DNA of 64,000 nucleotides from Feifania hominis (lineage in GTDB: Bacteria; Bacillota; Clostridia; Oscillospirales; Feifaniaceae), in contig NZ_JACRSP010000002.1 of NCBI RefSeq assembly GCF_014384765.1, positions 310,001 to 374,000 on the forward strand, given 5' to 3'. The notes under the pieces are model-generated. The model was not told where the DNA came from, did not search any database, and saw only the letters and a list, made by a program, of their open reading frames with translations. Positions within the stretch are counted from its first letter, which is position 1, and each line of letters starts with the position of its first letter. The position numbers and the translations under genes are program-made. Of the stretch, positions 51,472 to 60,895 are shown piece after piece.

Positions 51472-53601
51472 CTATCGGCTCAAATAGTTGTAGAGCATGA
51501 AAGCCGCCTCCGCCCGGGTGGCGGTGCGCGCGGGGGCAAAATTGCCCGCACCGTCGCCGTGCACCACGCCGAGCCCCTGGGCAATGGCCGCATAGCCGAG
51601 CACGTCCTCCGGGATGTTCGCGGCATCCCGGAAAGAGCAGCGGAAGATACCCGGGAGCTTCGCGACCTCCCCATACCCCGCGCTGTCAAGCAGCAGGCGC
51701 ACCGTCTCGGCCCGGGTCATCAGCCGGTTCGGATCGCGCTCGGCCCGGGTGAGAAGCCCCATGTTGTAAGCGACTTCGTAGAGGCTCTCGAGCTCCTGCT
51801 CCCCGCCCGCCGGGTCAAAGAGATGGCCCTGTGTACTCGTCAGCAGCGCGAGAAGATCGCGCTGGGTGAGCGCTTCGTTGGGACGGAAGCTGCCGCCGAG
51901 ATATCCGACGCCATATTTTGCGAGCGTCTCAATCTGGGGATAGGCGGCGCCGAGGTCGTCGTAGGTGATCGCCCGGCTCACACTCTCATAAAAGATGGCC
52001 TCGCCAGTCTTGGCGTCTATACCGCGCACCGTCCTGTCGCTCTCGAGCGTGTAGGCGAGCTTCAGACGATAGAGGTAGCCGTAGCCCGTCTCGGCGAGCG
52101 GTCTGTAGTCCGGCGCCGAGAGGTCGATCTTCTCCGGCAGACTGCGGTAGCCGAGCTCCACCGCAAACGTGGCGAAATAGGCCGCGAGTGCCTCGTCCTG
52201 CGAGACAATGCCCTCGGCGCTGTCAAAGGTCACTTCAAGATCAAAATCACTATAGTAGGTTGAGATGGAGCCGTCGCTCGCATCCACGCCGACCGTGATG
52301 CTGTTGGCGGGCAGGAAGTAGCCCTCGTGCCGATGCGCATAGGTCAGCGAGTGAAACATCGTGTATTTGTCGTCTCTCGCATCGCTGCTTGCATAGAGCG
52401 CAGATTTTGCAAAAGCCTCGCCGCACTGCTCACGCAGAAAGGCCTCGGCTGTGGTCTGAGCGGCAGAAAAGCTCACCGGGCGGGCGGCATTCTCCTCATA
52501 GGGAGCGCTGCTGGAAACCGCCAAAAGCGCGCCGGTTCTGGCGTTTTGGGTGACGTTCCTGCGCCAGATGCCGTTGTCCGTCTTTTTGGCATACTGCAGG
52601 CGGGCCGACACGTCTGCCGTCTCCCGGTCCACCGAGTAGGAGACATTCGCCAGCGTGTAGCCGGACAGTCCCAGCGCGTCGATGCCCCTCGCTTTGGCGT
52701 CGAGCTGCTGCTTTGTCAGCACGCCGTCAAGTTTCTCGATTCCGTCGAGTTCCGACTCGCTGAGACCCAGGTCGGCTGTCGACTCATTGGTCGCGCCGCC
52801 GGCGCCGGGAGACGATTTTATCGCGTCCTCATAGCGCTCGCTGACATTGACAAGCTCGCCGGTCGCGGCGTCGACCAGATACTCGTCGCCTCTCTCAGGC
52901 AGATAGCGCAGCACGGCCCGGTTCCCCTCATCCGACAGAACATACTCAAGGCGCAGCGAGAGCTTCTGTTTAAGCAGTTCCCCCGCGTGTTGTGCGCTCG
53001 CTGCCGGCACAGCCGACGGGATGCCGCCGATGTGCTGCTCGCTTACGTCGTCACGGCGGAAGTGTACAATCTTTCCGTCCGCCGCGCGCACCGAGATGGA
53101 GACGGACAGCGGCGAGGGCAGACCATTGAGTAAAACGGTTCCGCTGAAGTAGTACCGGGTGGTGCCGAGGGAGCCGACCGTGTCGTTTTCCTCAAGCGAG
53201 ACGCTCTCGATCGGCTTTTCAAGCACCGTACCCAAAAAGGTCATGGCCGCCGCGTGGGCCTCCTCCCTGCTCATCTTGGGAAACGAGGGCGCAAAGCCCC
53301 GCCCGCCGCTCTCTGCGAAATCATCGGAGTAGCGGTAGGTGAGCACCTTGCCCGACTCGAGCGCCTGCACGGTGAGCGAGCGCCCCTGCGCGCTCCACTG
53401 AAGCCGCCAGCACGGGCTCAGAGTACCCTCCTCGAGCTCGCCGTAAAACTCGTCGTACTCGTCGCCGATGCCGAGCGTGTTCTTCACAGCGCTCGTCACG
53501 GCGGCAAGGCGGGTCTTCACATCCTCCTGCGCAGCGCCGGCCGGAAGCGCTGCGCCGCAGAGAAGCACCACCGAAAGTAGAATTGCCAGATACTTTTTCA
53601 T
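51472..53601 (-). CDS. YcdB/YcdC- and SLH-domain surface protein
   Basis: A 709-residue exported protein. A signal peptide (residues 1-23) is followed by two PepSY-like YcdB/YcdC modules (about 30-270 and 290-530; DEYLVDAATGELVNVSERYED closes the first). The C-terminal 180 residues hold degenerate S-layer homology repeats (LAKYGVGYLGGSFRPNEALTQRDLLALL and AAIAQGLGVVHGDGAGNFAPARTATRAEAAFML) that anchor it to wall polysaccharide. PepSY modules often inhibit or chaperone proteases, but none is nearby. Confidence 0.85.
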   Translation of the reverse strand: MKKYLAILLSVVLLCGAALPAGAAQEDVKTRLAAVTSAVKNTLGIGDEYDEFYGELEEGTLSPCWRLQWSAQGRSLTVQALESGKVLTYRYSDDFAESGGRGFAPSFPKMSREEAHAAAMTFLGTVLEKPIESVSLEENDTVGSLGTTRYYFSGTVLLNGLPSPLSVSISVRAADGKIVHFRRDDVSEQHIGGIPSAVPAASAQHAGELLKQKLSLRLEYVLSDEGNRAVLRYLPERGDEYLVDAATGELVNVSERYEDAIKSSPGAGGATNESTADLGLSESELDGIEKLDGVLTKQQLDAKARGIDALGLSGYTLANVSYSVDRETADVSARLQYAKKTDNGIWRRNVTQNARTGALLAVSSSAPYEENAARPVSFSAAQTTAEAFLREQCGEAFAKSALYASSDARDDKYTMFHSLTYAHRHEGYFLPANSITVGVDASDGSISTYYSDFDLEVTFDSAEGIVSQDEALAAYFATFAVELGYRSLPEKIDLSAPDYRPLAETGYGYLYRLKLAYTLESDRTVRGIDAKTGEAIFYESVSRAITYDDLGAAYPQIETLAKYGVGYLGGSFRPNEALTQRDLLALLTSTQGHLFDPAGGEQELESLYEVAYNMGLLTRAERDPNRLMTRAETVRLLLDSAGYGEVAKLPGIFRCSFRDAANIPEDVLGYAAIAQGLGVVHGDGAGNFAPARTATRAEAAFMLYNYLSR

Positions 53602-53668
53602 CCGAAATCCCTCCCGATTTTTCTGATATCCGTTTAGACGGAAAAATGTGGCGTAAGTTCCAAAAAAA

Positions 53669-53692
53669 GCGGCGTGGAAAATTCCACGCCGC
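53669..53692 (-). terminator. Terminator of the ABC permease gene
   Basis: GCGGCGTGGAA and TTCCACGCCGC around two bases, followed leftward by seven T. Confidence 0.9.
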
Positions 53693-53698
53693 CTCTTG

Positions 53699-56600
53699 TT
53701 ATTCCACTGATTTGAGTGATTCGACCATGCTGACCTTTTTGAGTCTCTGGTGCATCACCAGGTTGACCACAATGGCAAATACAAAAGTCATCACCGCCGC
53801 ATACAGATAGCTCATGGGCTGAATCTGACGGCCGAACATCACAATGTCGATCTCGGCTGTGACAATGACAAAGTGGTGCAGCAGCACGCCCCCAAAGAGC
53901 CCTGCAACGGTGCCGATCAGGGTCAGCGCCATGTTCTCCCGGTAGACATAGGCCGAAACCTCCCGGTCGTAAAACCCGAGCACCTTGATGGTCGCTATCT
54001 CGCGGATTCGCTCGGTCACATTGATGTTGGTCAGATTGTAGAGTACCACGAATGCGAGCGCACCCGCCGCCACAATCAGCACGATGACCACCATGTCAAG
54101 GCTCCTGATAACGTCGCCGAACTGATCGCGGATGTCGGCCGTGCTCGTCGCGGTGAGCACGGCATCGTCGAGCAGCAGGTCTTTCGAGAGAGCCTCCTGC
54201 TCGCCCGCATGGCCGTCGGCCATTGTGATGGTCAGACCGTTGAACGCGGGCGGCTCACCGAAACAGCTCTCATAGAGCGCCGGTGAGAGAAACACATAGT
54301 GGTAGGTGTAGTTTTCCATCACACCCGAAATGGGCACCTCCACGCTTTTTCCCGTGCTGTCACGAAGCGAAATCCGGTCGCCCGGGCTGAGATCAAGCTG
54401 TGTCGCGAGCTTCTCTGTGATGACCGCACCGGTGTCGTCAAAGGCGACCGGCGTCTCGGAGCGCCGCTCGCGCATGGTGACAAACTGCCCCAGCAGCTCG
54501 CCGCTCTGCGGCACAAAGAGGTTGACCTCCATCGTGCCGGTATCCGCGACCGCGTCATAGGTGTCCTGCAGCATGAGCATGCTCGAGCCGACTCTGTCGT
54601 CTCGTTCGACGCTCGCACGCACTTCGTTCGCGCCGTCCTGCTCATCGTTTAAAATCACCATGAGATCGTAGTGAAAGATCTCGTCGAACTGTACGGCGAT
54701 GATGTCGTTGATCGAGTCCTTGACGCCGAAGCCTGTGAGCATCAGCGCGGCGCACCCGGCAATACCGACAACCGTCATCAGCATGCGCTTTTTGTAGCGG
54801 AAGAGGTTGCGCGCCGTCACTTTCTGAATGAAGCCCAGATGATTCCAGAGAAAGCCGATTCGCTCAAGAAAGATCCGTTTGCCCGCCTTGGGCGCTTTCG
54901 GGCGCATCAGCTGCGCAGGCTCGGTCGCAAGCTCTCTGTAGCAGGCAGCGAGCGCCGAGACAACCGTACAGGCCACAGCCGCAGCGGTGGAGATGAGCGC
55001 AAGGCCGCCGTGGAAAGGCGTGAGCACGTCAGGCAGCTGGTACATGATGCCGTAGGCGTTGAAGATGACCGTCGGGAAGAGCCAGAATCCCACTGCGAGT
55101 CCCACCGCACTGCCAAGCAGACTCGCGACCACCGCATAGAGCACATACTTTGACGCGATGGCAAATTTCCCATAGCCGAGAGCCTTGACTGTACCAATCT
55201 GGGTGCGCTGCTCCTCCACCATGCGGGTCATGGTGGTCAGGCACACGAGCGCCGCCACCACTAGAAAGAACAGCGGAAAAATCTGTGCGATGGCGTTGAT
55301 GCGGTCGGCGTTGTCGTAGTAACCCTTTGCACCCGCGTTGTCGCTGCGGTCGTAGTAGTACCACACCGGCGTCTTGAGCTCGGCAAGCTCCTGCTCGGCG
55401 TCGGCAATCTCCGCCTTTGCATCGGCGATCTCCTGGTCCGACTCGCGCTTGCCGTCCTCATACTCCCGCTCGCCGTCGGCGAGCTCTCGGCGGCCCTCGG
55501 CGAGATCGTTTCGGGCCTTTTTGAGTTCACTCTCACCCCTGGCCTTTTCGTCTTCAAACTCCGCCGTCTTCTCCGCAAGCGTCACATAGCCGTCGTCGAG
55601 TTCCTGTCGGGCATCGGCAAGCTTCTTCTTCGCGTCGTCAAGCTCGGTTTTGGCCTCGCTGAGCTCCCGCTCGGCGTCTTCGATCTCAATGCGGGCGTCG
55701 TCGAGCTTCTTCTTGTTCTCCTCCAGTTCCGCCTTGCCCTCGGCAAGCTCCTCGCGGGCCTTTTTGAGCTCCCGCTCGCCCGACTCCAGGCTGCGCGCGG
55801 CGCTCTCAAGCTGTGAGCGCGCGCTGTTGATCTCAGTCCAGCCTCTGTCAATGGTCTGCTGCTGCGTGTCGAGCTGCGTCTCCATCCCGTCGAGCATCCC
55901 GCCGAACACCACGGCGGCGCCGGGATCCAGTGTGCCCGCTTTCGCCTGCTCGATGTAGCTCTGAACAAAGGCGCCGAGCGTCGGCTCGTAGGCCGACGCA
56001 CCGGCCACAATCGCAGCCGCCTGCTCATCGGAAACGGCGGTGGGCGCCGCCGCGACGACGCGCAGCGAGGCGAGAAGCTGCTGGCCCTGTTCCAGAGCTG
56101 TCTGGCCCTGCCGCAGCTTCTCTTCGTTGGCCGCTATTTCATCCCAGCCTGCGCTGACCTTGCGCCAGCCGGCGTCGATGCTCATCACAGCCTCGTAGAT
56201 CTGGCGCTCCGCGTCTGCGATCTCCGCCTCGGCCTTTGGAATCTCTATATCCGCCTTGGCCTTGGCATCCAGGTACTCAAGCCGCCCCTCTTCAAAGTCG
56301 GCGACGCCCTCGTTGTACTCCGCGAGGCCCTTCTCGTATTCGGCGACGCCGTCGGCATATTCCGTCTCGCCGTCGGCGAGCTCCTGCCGGGCGTCGGCGA
56401 GCTGCTGCTCGGCATCGGCAATCTTCTCGTCAAACTCCCGCTGTGCGTCGGCGAGCTCCCTCTCCCCGTCGCGCAGCTCTTCTCTCGCATCGTCAAGTTC
56501 GCGGCGCGCCTTGGAAAGCTCCTCCTGCTGGGTCTTCTCGCCGTCGGCGAGCTCGAGTTTTGCATCGTCGATCTTCTCGCGTGCCTCAGCGACGATTTCC

Positions 56601-57421
56601 TCATAGCGCTCAATCTCGCGGCGCTCACCCACGGCCTCAATGTTGACGCGGGCTTTTTTCAGCAGCGCGGCATACTCCTGCTCGTAGCTTTTGACGTCCG
56701 CCGTGCCCCGGACAGTCAGGTAGACTTCGGTGTAGACCTCAGTCTTGAACTCCGACTCGGGCAGCATGGCGTAGTAGGTGACACTGCCGCTGCCGATTGT
56801 GGTGTTGCCGCGCTCAAACGAGATGTAATAGGGCGACTCAACCATGCCGACGATGGTGTAGCTGCTGTGGCGCAGCGAGTCGGTGATGGGATTCTCGGAG
56901 TCGCCCGACTCCAGCTCGAGCACATCGCCGATGGAAAGGCCGCTCTTCGAGCCCCCTGTAAAGCCGCTGACCACATCGCCGTTTGCCTCAATGAGACACT
57001 CGCCCGGCTTCTCCGGGTAGCGTCCGGCCTTGAGAACCGGTCGGTTGATGTAGTCGGGATCCCCCTCGCCGCGGGTCTCCGGGTAGGCGTGAAGCCGTAC
57101 GACGCGCCCCGCGCCGTCGCCCGTGACCACCGCATCCACCGAGTAGGAGGGCATCAGCCCCTCGACCACCGAAAGCGAACGAAGCGCCTGCACATCGTCC
57201 TCGGTGAAGCCGTAGGTCGATACGAGACGCATATCCATCAGGTTGTTCTCTTTGAAAAAGGTGTCCGCCGTGAGCTTCATATCGGGCCCTGTGGCCTTGA
57301 TGCCCGCAAAGAAGCCGACCCCCAGCGCCACAATGGCAAAGATGGACAGAAAGCGCGTGCGCGTCTTCCAGATTTCGCGGAAGATGTCCTTGAGAAATGA
57401 CCTGCTCACGTTACCATTCAA
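53699..57421 (-). CDS. FtsX/MacB-type ABC permease with giant extracytoplasmic coiled coil
   Basis: A 1240-residue permease. TM1 is near residues 18-38, then a MacB-like domain to about 260. From about 270 to 700 comes a long Glu/Ala/Lys/Asp coiled coil with recurring ELADGE- and ELDDA-like heptads. A four-TM FtsX unit (about 745-880) follows, then a second extracytoplasmic domain and a final FtsX unit (about 1110-1235). Such permeases are mechanotransmitters or lipid/peptide exporters rather than importers. The start overlaps the ATPase gene by 11 bases. Confidence 0.92.
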   Translation of the reverse strand: MNGNVSRSFLKDIFREIWKTRTRFLSIFAIVALGVGFFAGIKATGPDMKLTADTFFKENNLMDMRLVSTYGFTEDDVQALRSLSVVEGLMPSYSVDAVVTGDGAGRVVRLHAYPETRGEGDPDYINRPVLKAGRYPEKPGECLIEANGDVVSGFTGGSKSGLSIGDVLELESGDSENPITDSLRHSSYTIVGMVESPYYISFERGNTTIGSGSVTYYAMLPESEFKTEVYTEVYLTVRGTADVKSYEQEYAALLKKARVNIEAVGERREIERYEEIVAEAREKIDDAKLELADGEKTQQEELSKARRELDDAREELRDGERELADAQREFDEKIADAEQQLADARQELADGETEYADGVAEYEKGLAEYNEGVADFEEGRLEYLDAKAKADIEIPKAEAEIADAERQIYEAVMSIDAGWRKVSAGWDEIAANEEKLRQGQTALEQGQQLLASLRVVAAAPTAVSDEQAAAIVAGASAYEPTLGAFVQSYIEQAKAGTLDPGAAVVFGGMLDGMETQLDTQQQTIDRGWTEINSARSQLESAARSLESGERELKKAREELAEGKAELEENKKKLDDARIEIEDAERELSEAKTELDDAKKKLADARQELDDGYVTLAEKTAEFEDEKARGESELKKARNDLAEGRRELADGEREYEDGKRESDQEIADAKAEIADAEQELAELKTPVWYYYDRSDNAGAKGYYDNADRINAIAQIFPLFFLVVAALVCLTTMTRMVEEQRTQIGTVKALGYGKFAIASKYVLYAVVASLLGSAVGLAVGFWLFPTVIFNAYGIMYQLPDVLTPFHGGLALISTAAAVACTVVSALAACYRELATEPAQLMRPKAPKAGKRIFLERIGFLWNHLGFIQKVTARNLFRYKKRMLMTVVGIAGCAALMLTGFGVKDSINDIIAVQFDEIFHYDLMVILNDEQDGANEVRASVERDDRVGSSMLMLQDTYDAVADTGTMEVNLFVPQSGELLGQFVTMRERRSETPVAFDDTGAVITEKLATQLDLSPGDRISLRDSTGKSVEVPISGVMENYTYHYVFLSPALYESCFGEPPAFNGLTITMADGHAGEQEALSKDLLLDDAVLTATSTADIRDQFGDVIRSLDMVVIVLIVAAGALAFVVLYNLTNINVTERIREIATIKVLGFYDREVSAYVYRENMALTLIGTVAGLFGGVLLHHFVIVTAEIDIVMFGRQIQPMSYLYAAVMTFVFAIVVNLVMHQRLKKVSMVESLKSVE

Positions 57422-58115
57422 TCCTTTCCACCGGCAGGGGCTCGGGATTCAATGTGACGCTGCGAACCTTGCTGTTTTTCATTTTGATTACGCGGTCGGC
57501 CATGGGGGTGATCGCCTGGTTGTGAGTGATGACAATCACGGTCATACCACTCTCGCGGCAGGTGTCCTGCAGCAGCTTTAAAATGGTCTTACCGGTCTCA
57601 TCGTCGAGCGCGCCTGTCGGCTCGTCGCACAGCAGCAGCTTCGGCCGCTTTGCGAGAGCGCGGGCAATGGCGACGCGCTGCTGTTCACCGCCCGAGAGCT
57701 GCGCCGGAAAGTTTGAGAGCCGCTCGCCGAGGCCCACGCTGCGCAGCACCTCGTCTGCCGGGATCGGGTTGCGGCAGATCTGGCTTGCGAGTTCGACATT
57801 CTCGCGTGCCGTGAGATTCTGCACCAGGTTGTAAAACTGAAACACAAAGCCGATGTCATAGCGGCGGTAAGTCGTCATCCTGCGGGGGGTGTACTTGCTG
57901 ATGTCCTCACCGTCCACAAGAACCACGCCCTCGTCGCAGGTATCCATGCCGCCGAGGATATTGAGAATCGTCGTCTTTCCCGCGCCACTCTGACCCACCA
58001 CGACCGCGAATTCGCCCTTTTCAATGGAAAAGCTCACGCCGTCGGACGCCGTGATGGTCACCTCGCCCATCCGGTAGCGCTTATAGACATCCTGTAACGT
58101 GACAAAACTGCTCAT
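57411..58115 (-). CDS. LolD/MacB-type ABC transporter ATP-binding protein
   Basis: A 234-residue ATPase: Walker [11 protein letters not shown]-loop FVFQFYNLV, signature [15 protein letters not shown], Walker [13 protein letters not shown] and H-loop VITHN. It drives the coiled-coil permease. Two in-frame ATGs exist (58127 and 58115); the second is favoured by GGTGA at six bases and by the usual length. Confidence 0.93.
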   Translation of the reverse strand: MSSFVTLQDVYKRYRMGEVTITASDGVSFSIEKGEFAVVVGQSGAGKTTILNILGGMDTCDEGVVLVDGEDISKYTPRRMTTYRRYDIGFVFQFYNLVQNLTARENVELASQICRNPIPADEVLRSVGLGERLSNFPAQLSGGEQQRVAIARALAKRPKLLLCDEPTGALDDETGKTILKLLQDTCRESGMTVIVITHNQAITPMADRVIKMKNSKVRSVTLNPEPLPVERIEW

Positions 58116-58260
58116 ACCAATCACCATTTGTCTTCATTTTGTAGCTCTATTATCCTCGATTTTTACTGAAAAGGTATGAATAATTTATGAATATTGGCCC
58201 GGTCGGTTTGTCTTTTCTACTGATTTTATGGAAATTCTTTCATTTCGCCGGCTGAGTGGG

Positions 58261-58266
58261 TATAAT
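58261..58266 (+). promoter_or_regulatory. Likely -10 element of the AI-2E/APC operon
   Basis: A perfect TATAAT 48 bases before the start codon; the -35 region (TTTCAT at 58238-58243, 17 bp away) is poor. Confidence 0.45.
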
Positions 58267-58314
58267 GGTCTTATCAGCGGCCGATTCCAGCGGCCTGCAC
58301 AGGGAGAGCACACG

Positions 58315-59529
58315 ATGAAATTTGAGAGAAACAACCGCTATTTTCAAATTGCGCTTTACGCCTTTGGCGTGATTGCGGCGTCCACGCTGCTGGCACTGTT
58401 TTTGATGAACTACTCCTACTTCAGCAGCCGCTTTGCGGCCTTTTTCGCGCTGCTCACGCCCTTTGTGTATGGCTTTGTCTTCTCCTATCTGCTCAACCCC
58501 TGCCTGAATTTCGTCGAGCGAAAGCTGCTTTGCCGGGTGGACAAGCCGCGGCTCAAGCGCGTGCTCGGGCTGATCCTGACGTATTTGTTCGTCCTGCTGC
58601 TCATCGCGGTGTTTCTCTATATCGTGGCGCCCCAGATCGGCACAAGTCTCGCGGGGCTTGTCTCTTCGACGCCAGCCTATCTGCGCCAGTTTGAAATCTT
58701 TCTCAACACCACCGTGCGCGAGCTTCTCGAAAACCTGTCCATCGACGCGGCGACCATCGAGCGCATCATCACCCCCGCAGAGGAGATCTTCGCAAAAGTC
58801 GGAACCTATCTGCTCGACAACATCCCCCAAATTCTCAACTTCACTCTCGCCGTGACATCGGGGCTGAAGAACTTCGCTCTCGGCTTCATCATCTCCATGT
58901 ACATGCTCTACAGCCGCGAGCGGTTCATCGCCCAGTCAAAGAAGATCACCTATGCCATTCTGCCGAAAAAACGGGCAGATGGCGCAATGGGTCTCTTCCG
59001 CTTTGTTCACAAAACATTCTCCGGCTTCATCACGGCCAAGCTCGTCGACTCGGCCATCATCGGTGTGCTCTGCTTTATCGGCATGAGCATTCTGCGCATC
59101 CCCTACGCGCCGGTCATCAGCCTCATCGTCGGCATCACCAACGTCATTCCCTATTTTGGCCCTTTCATCGGCGCAATTCCGAGCATCATCATCGTCTTCT
59201 TCGAGAGCCCGATCAAAGCGGTGATCTTCGCCGTCTTCATCCTTGTGCTGCAGCAGTTTGACGGCAATGTGCTCGGGCCCCGGCTGATGAGCAACTCGAC
59301 CGGTATCTCGGCTTTCTGGGTCATCTTTGCGGTTCTGGTCTTCGGCGGTCAGTTCGGCCTTGTCGGCATGTTCATCGGCGTGCCTGCCTTTGCCGTGCTC
59401 TTCACCATTGTGCGCTCGATCATTGAGAGCCGTCTGAAAAAGAAAAACATGCCCGTCTCCACTGCAAGCTATATGGTCCCCGGTGAGATCGAGCCCGTCA
59501 AAACAACCAGTGAGGAGCCTCGTCCATGA
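58315..59529 (+). CDS. AI-2E family transporter
   Basis: A 404-residue membrane protein with about eight TM helices: two pairs at the N-terminus, an extracytoplasmic helical part (about 110-190) and the conserved PYFGPFIGAIPS and GNVLGPRLMS blocks in the C-terminal half. Members export AI-2, Na+/H+ or unknown solutes. The ATG at 58315 has AGGGAG upstream. It overlaps the APC gene by four bases. Confidence 0.9.
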   Translation: MKFERNNRYFQIALYAFGVIAASTLLALFLMNYSYFSSRFAAFFALLTPFVYGFVFSYLLNPCLNFVERKLLCRVDKPRLKRVLGLILTYLFVLLLIAVFLYIVAPQIGTSLAGLVSSTPAYLRQFEIFLNTTVRELLENLSIDAATIERIITPAEEIFAKVGTYLLDNIPQILNFTLAVTSGLKNFALGFIISMYMLYSRERFIAQSKKITYAILPKKRADGAMGLFRFVHKTFSGFITAKLVDSAIIGVLCFIGMSILRIPYAPVISLIVGITNVIPYFGPFIGAIPSIIIVFFESPIKAVIFAVFILVLQQFDGNVLGPRLMSNSTGISAFWVIFAVLVFGGQFGLVGMFIGVPAFAVLFTIVRSIIESRLKKKNMPVSTASYMVPGEIEPVKTTSEEPRP

Positions 59530-60851
59530 ATCATATTCCCCGCCGGTATGGCCTGCTGACCGCCTGCACCATGATCGTCGGCATCGTCATCGGCTCCGGC
59601 ATCTTCTTTAAGACCGACAACATCCTCATGAGCACCGGCGGCAGCGTCACATTTGGAGTGCTGCTGTTTGTTCTGGGGGCGGTGAGCATCGTCTTCGGCA
59701 GTCTCACCATTGCGCAGCTCGCCTCGCGCACCGACGAACCCGGCGGCATTGTCGGCTACGCGCGCGCCTTTCTCTCACCGCGCACCGCCTGTATCTTCGG
59801 CTGGTTTCAGGCCTTTGTCTACTTCCCGACGCTCACAGCCGTAGTCTCCTATGTGGTGGGGGTCTATCTTGATATGCTCTTCGCGTGGCACCTCACGCTG
59901 GGACCCACTGTTTTAGTCGGCTTTTGCGTGATGAGCGCACTGTTTGTCTTCAACACACTCTCAGCGCGCCTGGGCGGCTGGCTGCAAAACACCGCGACCA
60001 TCGTCAAGCTCATTCCCCTTTTCTTCTTCATCGCCGCAGGGCTGCTCTTTTGAAAGCCTCAGGCTGTGCTGAGTGCCCCCGCAGTGAAATCAGTCGGCAC
60101 CTTTGCCATACTGGCCGCTGTCGGCCCGATTGCGTTCTCCTTTGACGGGTGGATTGTCTCGACCTCCATCGCCCACGAGATCAAAGACGCACGGCGCAAT
60201 CTTCCCATTGCGCTGACCGTGGGCGCCGGGTTTGTACTTCTCGTCTATGCGCTCTACTTCGTCGGCATGTGCGCTCTCGTGGGGCCAGATACCATCCTGG
60301 CGCTCGGCGACGCGCACATCTATGTCGCCGCAGAACAGTTCCTCGGCAGCGCCGGGGCAAAACTTGTGCTCATCTTTGTCGTGATCTCGGTCGTCGGCAC
60401 AGTCAATGGTCTTGTGCTCGGCAGCATCCGCCTGCCCTATTCGCTGGCGCTTCACGGGTACTACCCCGGCTCCCGGCGAATCGCGCGGCTGAACCCACGC
60501 CTGGGTCTCTCACCCTGGTCGGCGGGCGCCGCCTGGCTGACCGCCGCTGTCTGGATGGCCGCGCACTACCTCACCCAGAGGTTTCATCTGCTGCCGAACT
60601 CCGACATCTCAGAGATCTCCATTGTCATGAGCTATCTGCTCTACCTGCTGCTGTACGTCAGAGTCTTCTCGCTCTACCGCCGCGGCGAGATCCGCGGCGC
60701 CGTGCGCGGTGTGCTCTGTCCGCTTCTCGCGGCGATGGGGTCGCTGTTCATCCTGACCGGCGGCATGCAAAACCCGTTTTTTCCCTGGTATGCGGCGTTC
60801 TGCTGTCTTGTCATGGCAGCGGGAGGGCTCTACCATCACCGCCACACATAA
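59526..60851 (+). pseudogene. APC-family amino acid permease interrupted by an in-frame TGA
   Basis: The first 175 codons encode the N-terminal half of an APC/SteT-like permease (GIVIGSGIFFKTD is the substrate-binding TM1 motif). A TGA at 60051-60053 stops it after IAAGLLF. The same frame then continues for 265 codons with the rest of the fold (FSFDGWIVSTSIAHEIKDARRNLP is the TM6 region) to a normal stop at 60849-60851. Read through, the protein would have 441 residues, the family's normal length. No frameshift is needed: a single base change (for example GGA to TGA, Gly) explains it. The gene is a fresh pseudogene, a sequencing error, or rescued by readthrough or restart at GTG 60066, which has no clear ribosome binding site. 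Confidence 0.85.
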
Positions 60852-60858
60852 AAAAACA

Positions 60859-60887
60859 GAGGCCCGAGCAGCTTGCTCGGGCCTCTT
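60859..60887. terminator. Bidirectional terminator, APC / MATE genes
   Basis: A perfect 13-bp stem (60859-60871 with 60875-60887) around GCT, with A/T runs on both sides. Confidence 0.9.
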
Positions 60888-60895
60888 TCATAAGA

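Noticed and set aside
60051..60053. TGA in the APC permease as selenocysteine or recoded codon
   Set aside because: No SECIS-like hairpin is evident, the family has no selenocysteine here, and all other genes use TGA as a normal stop.
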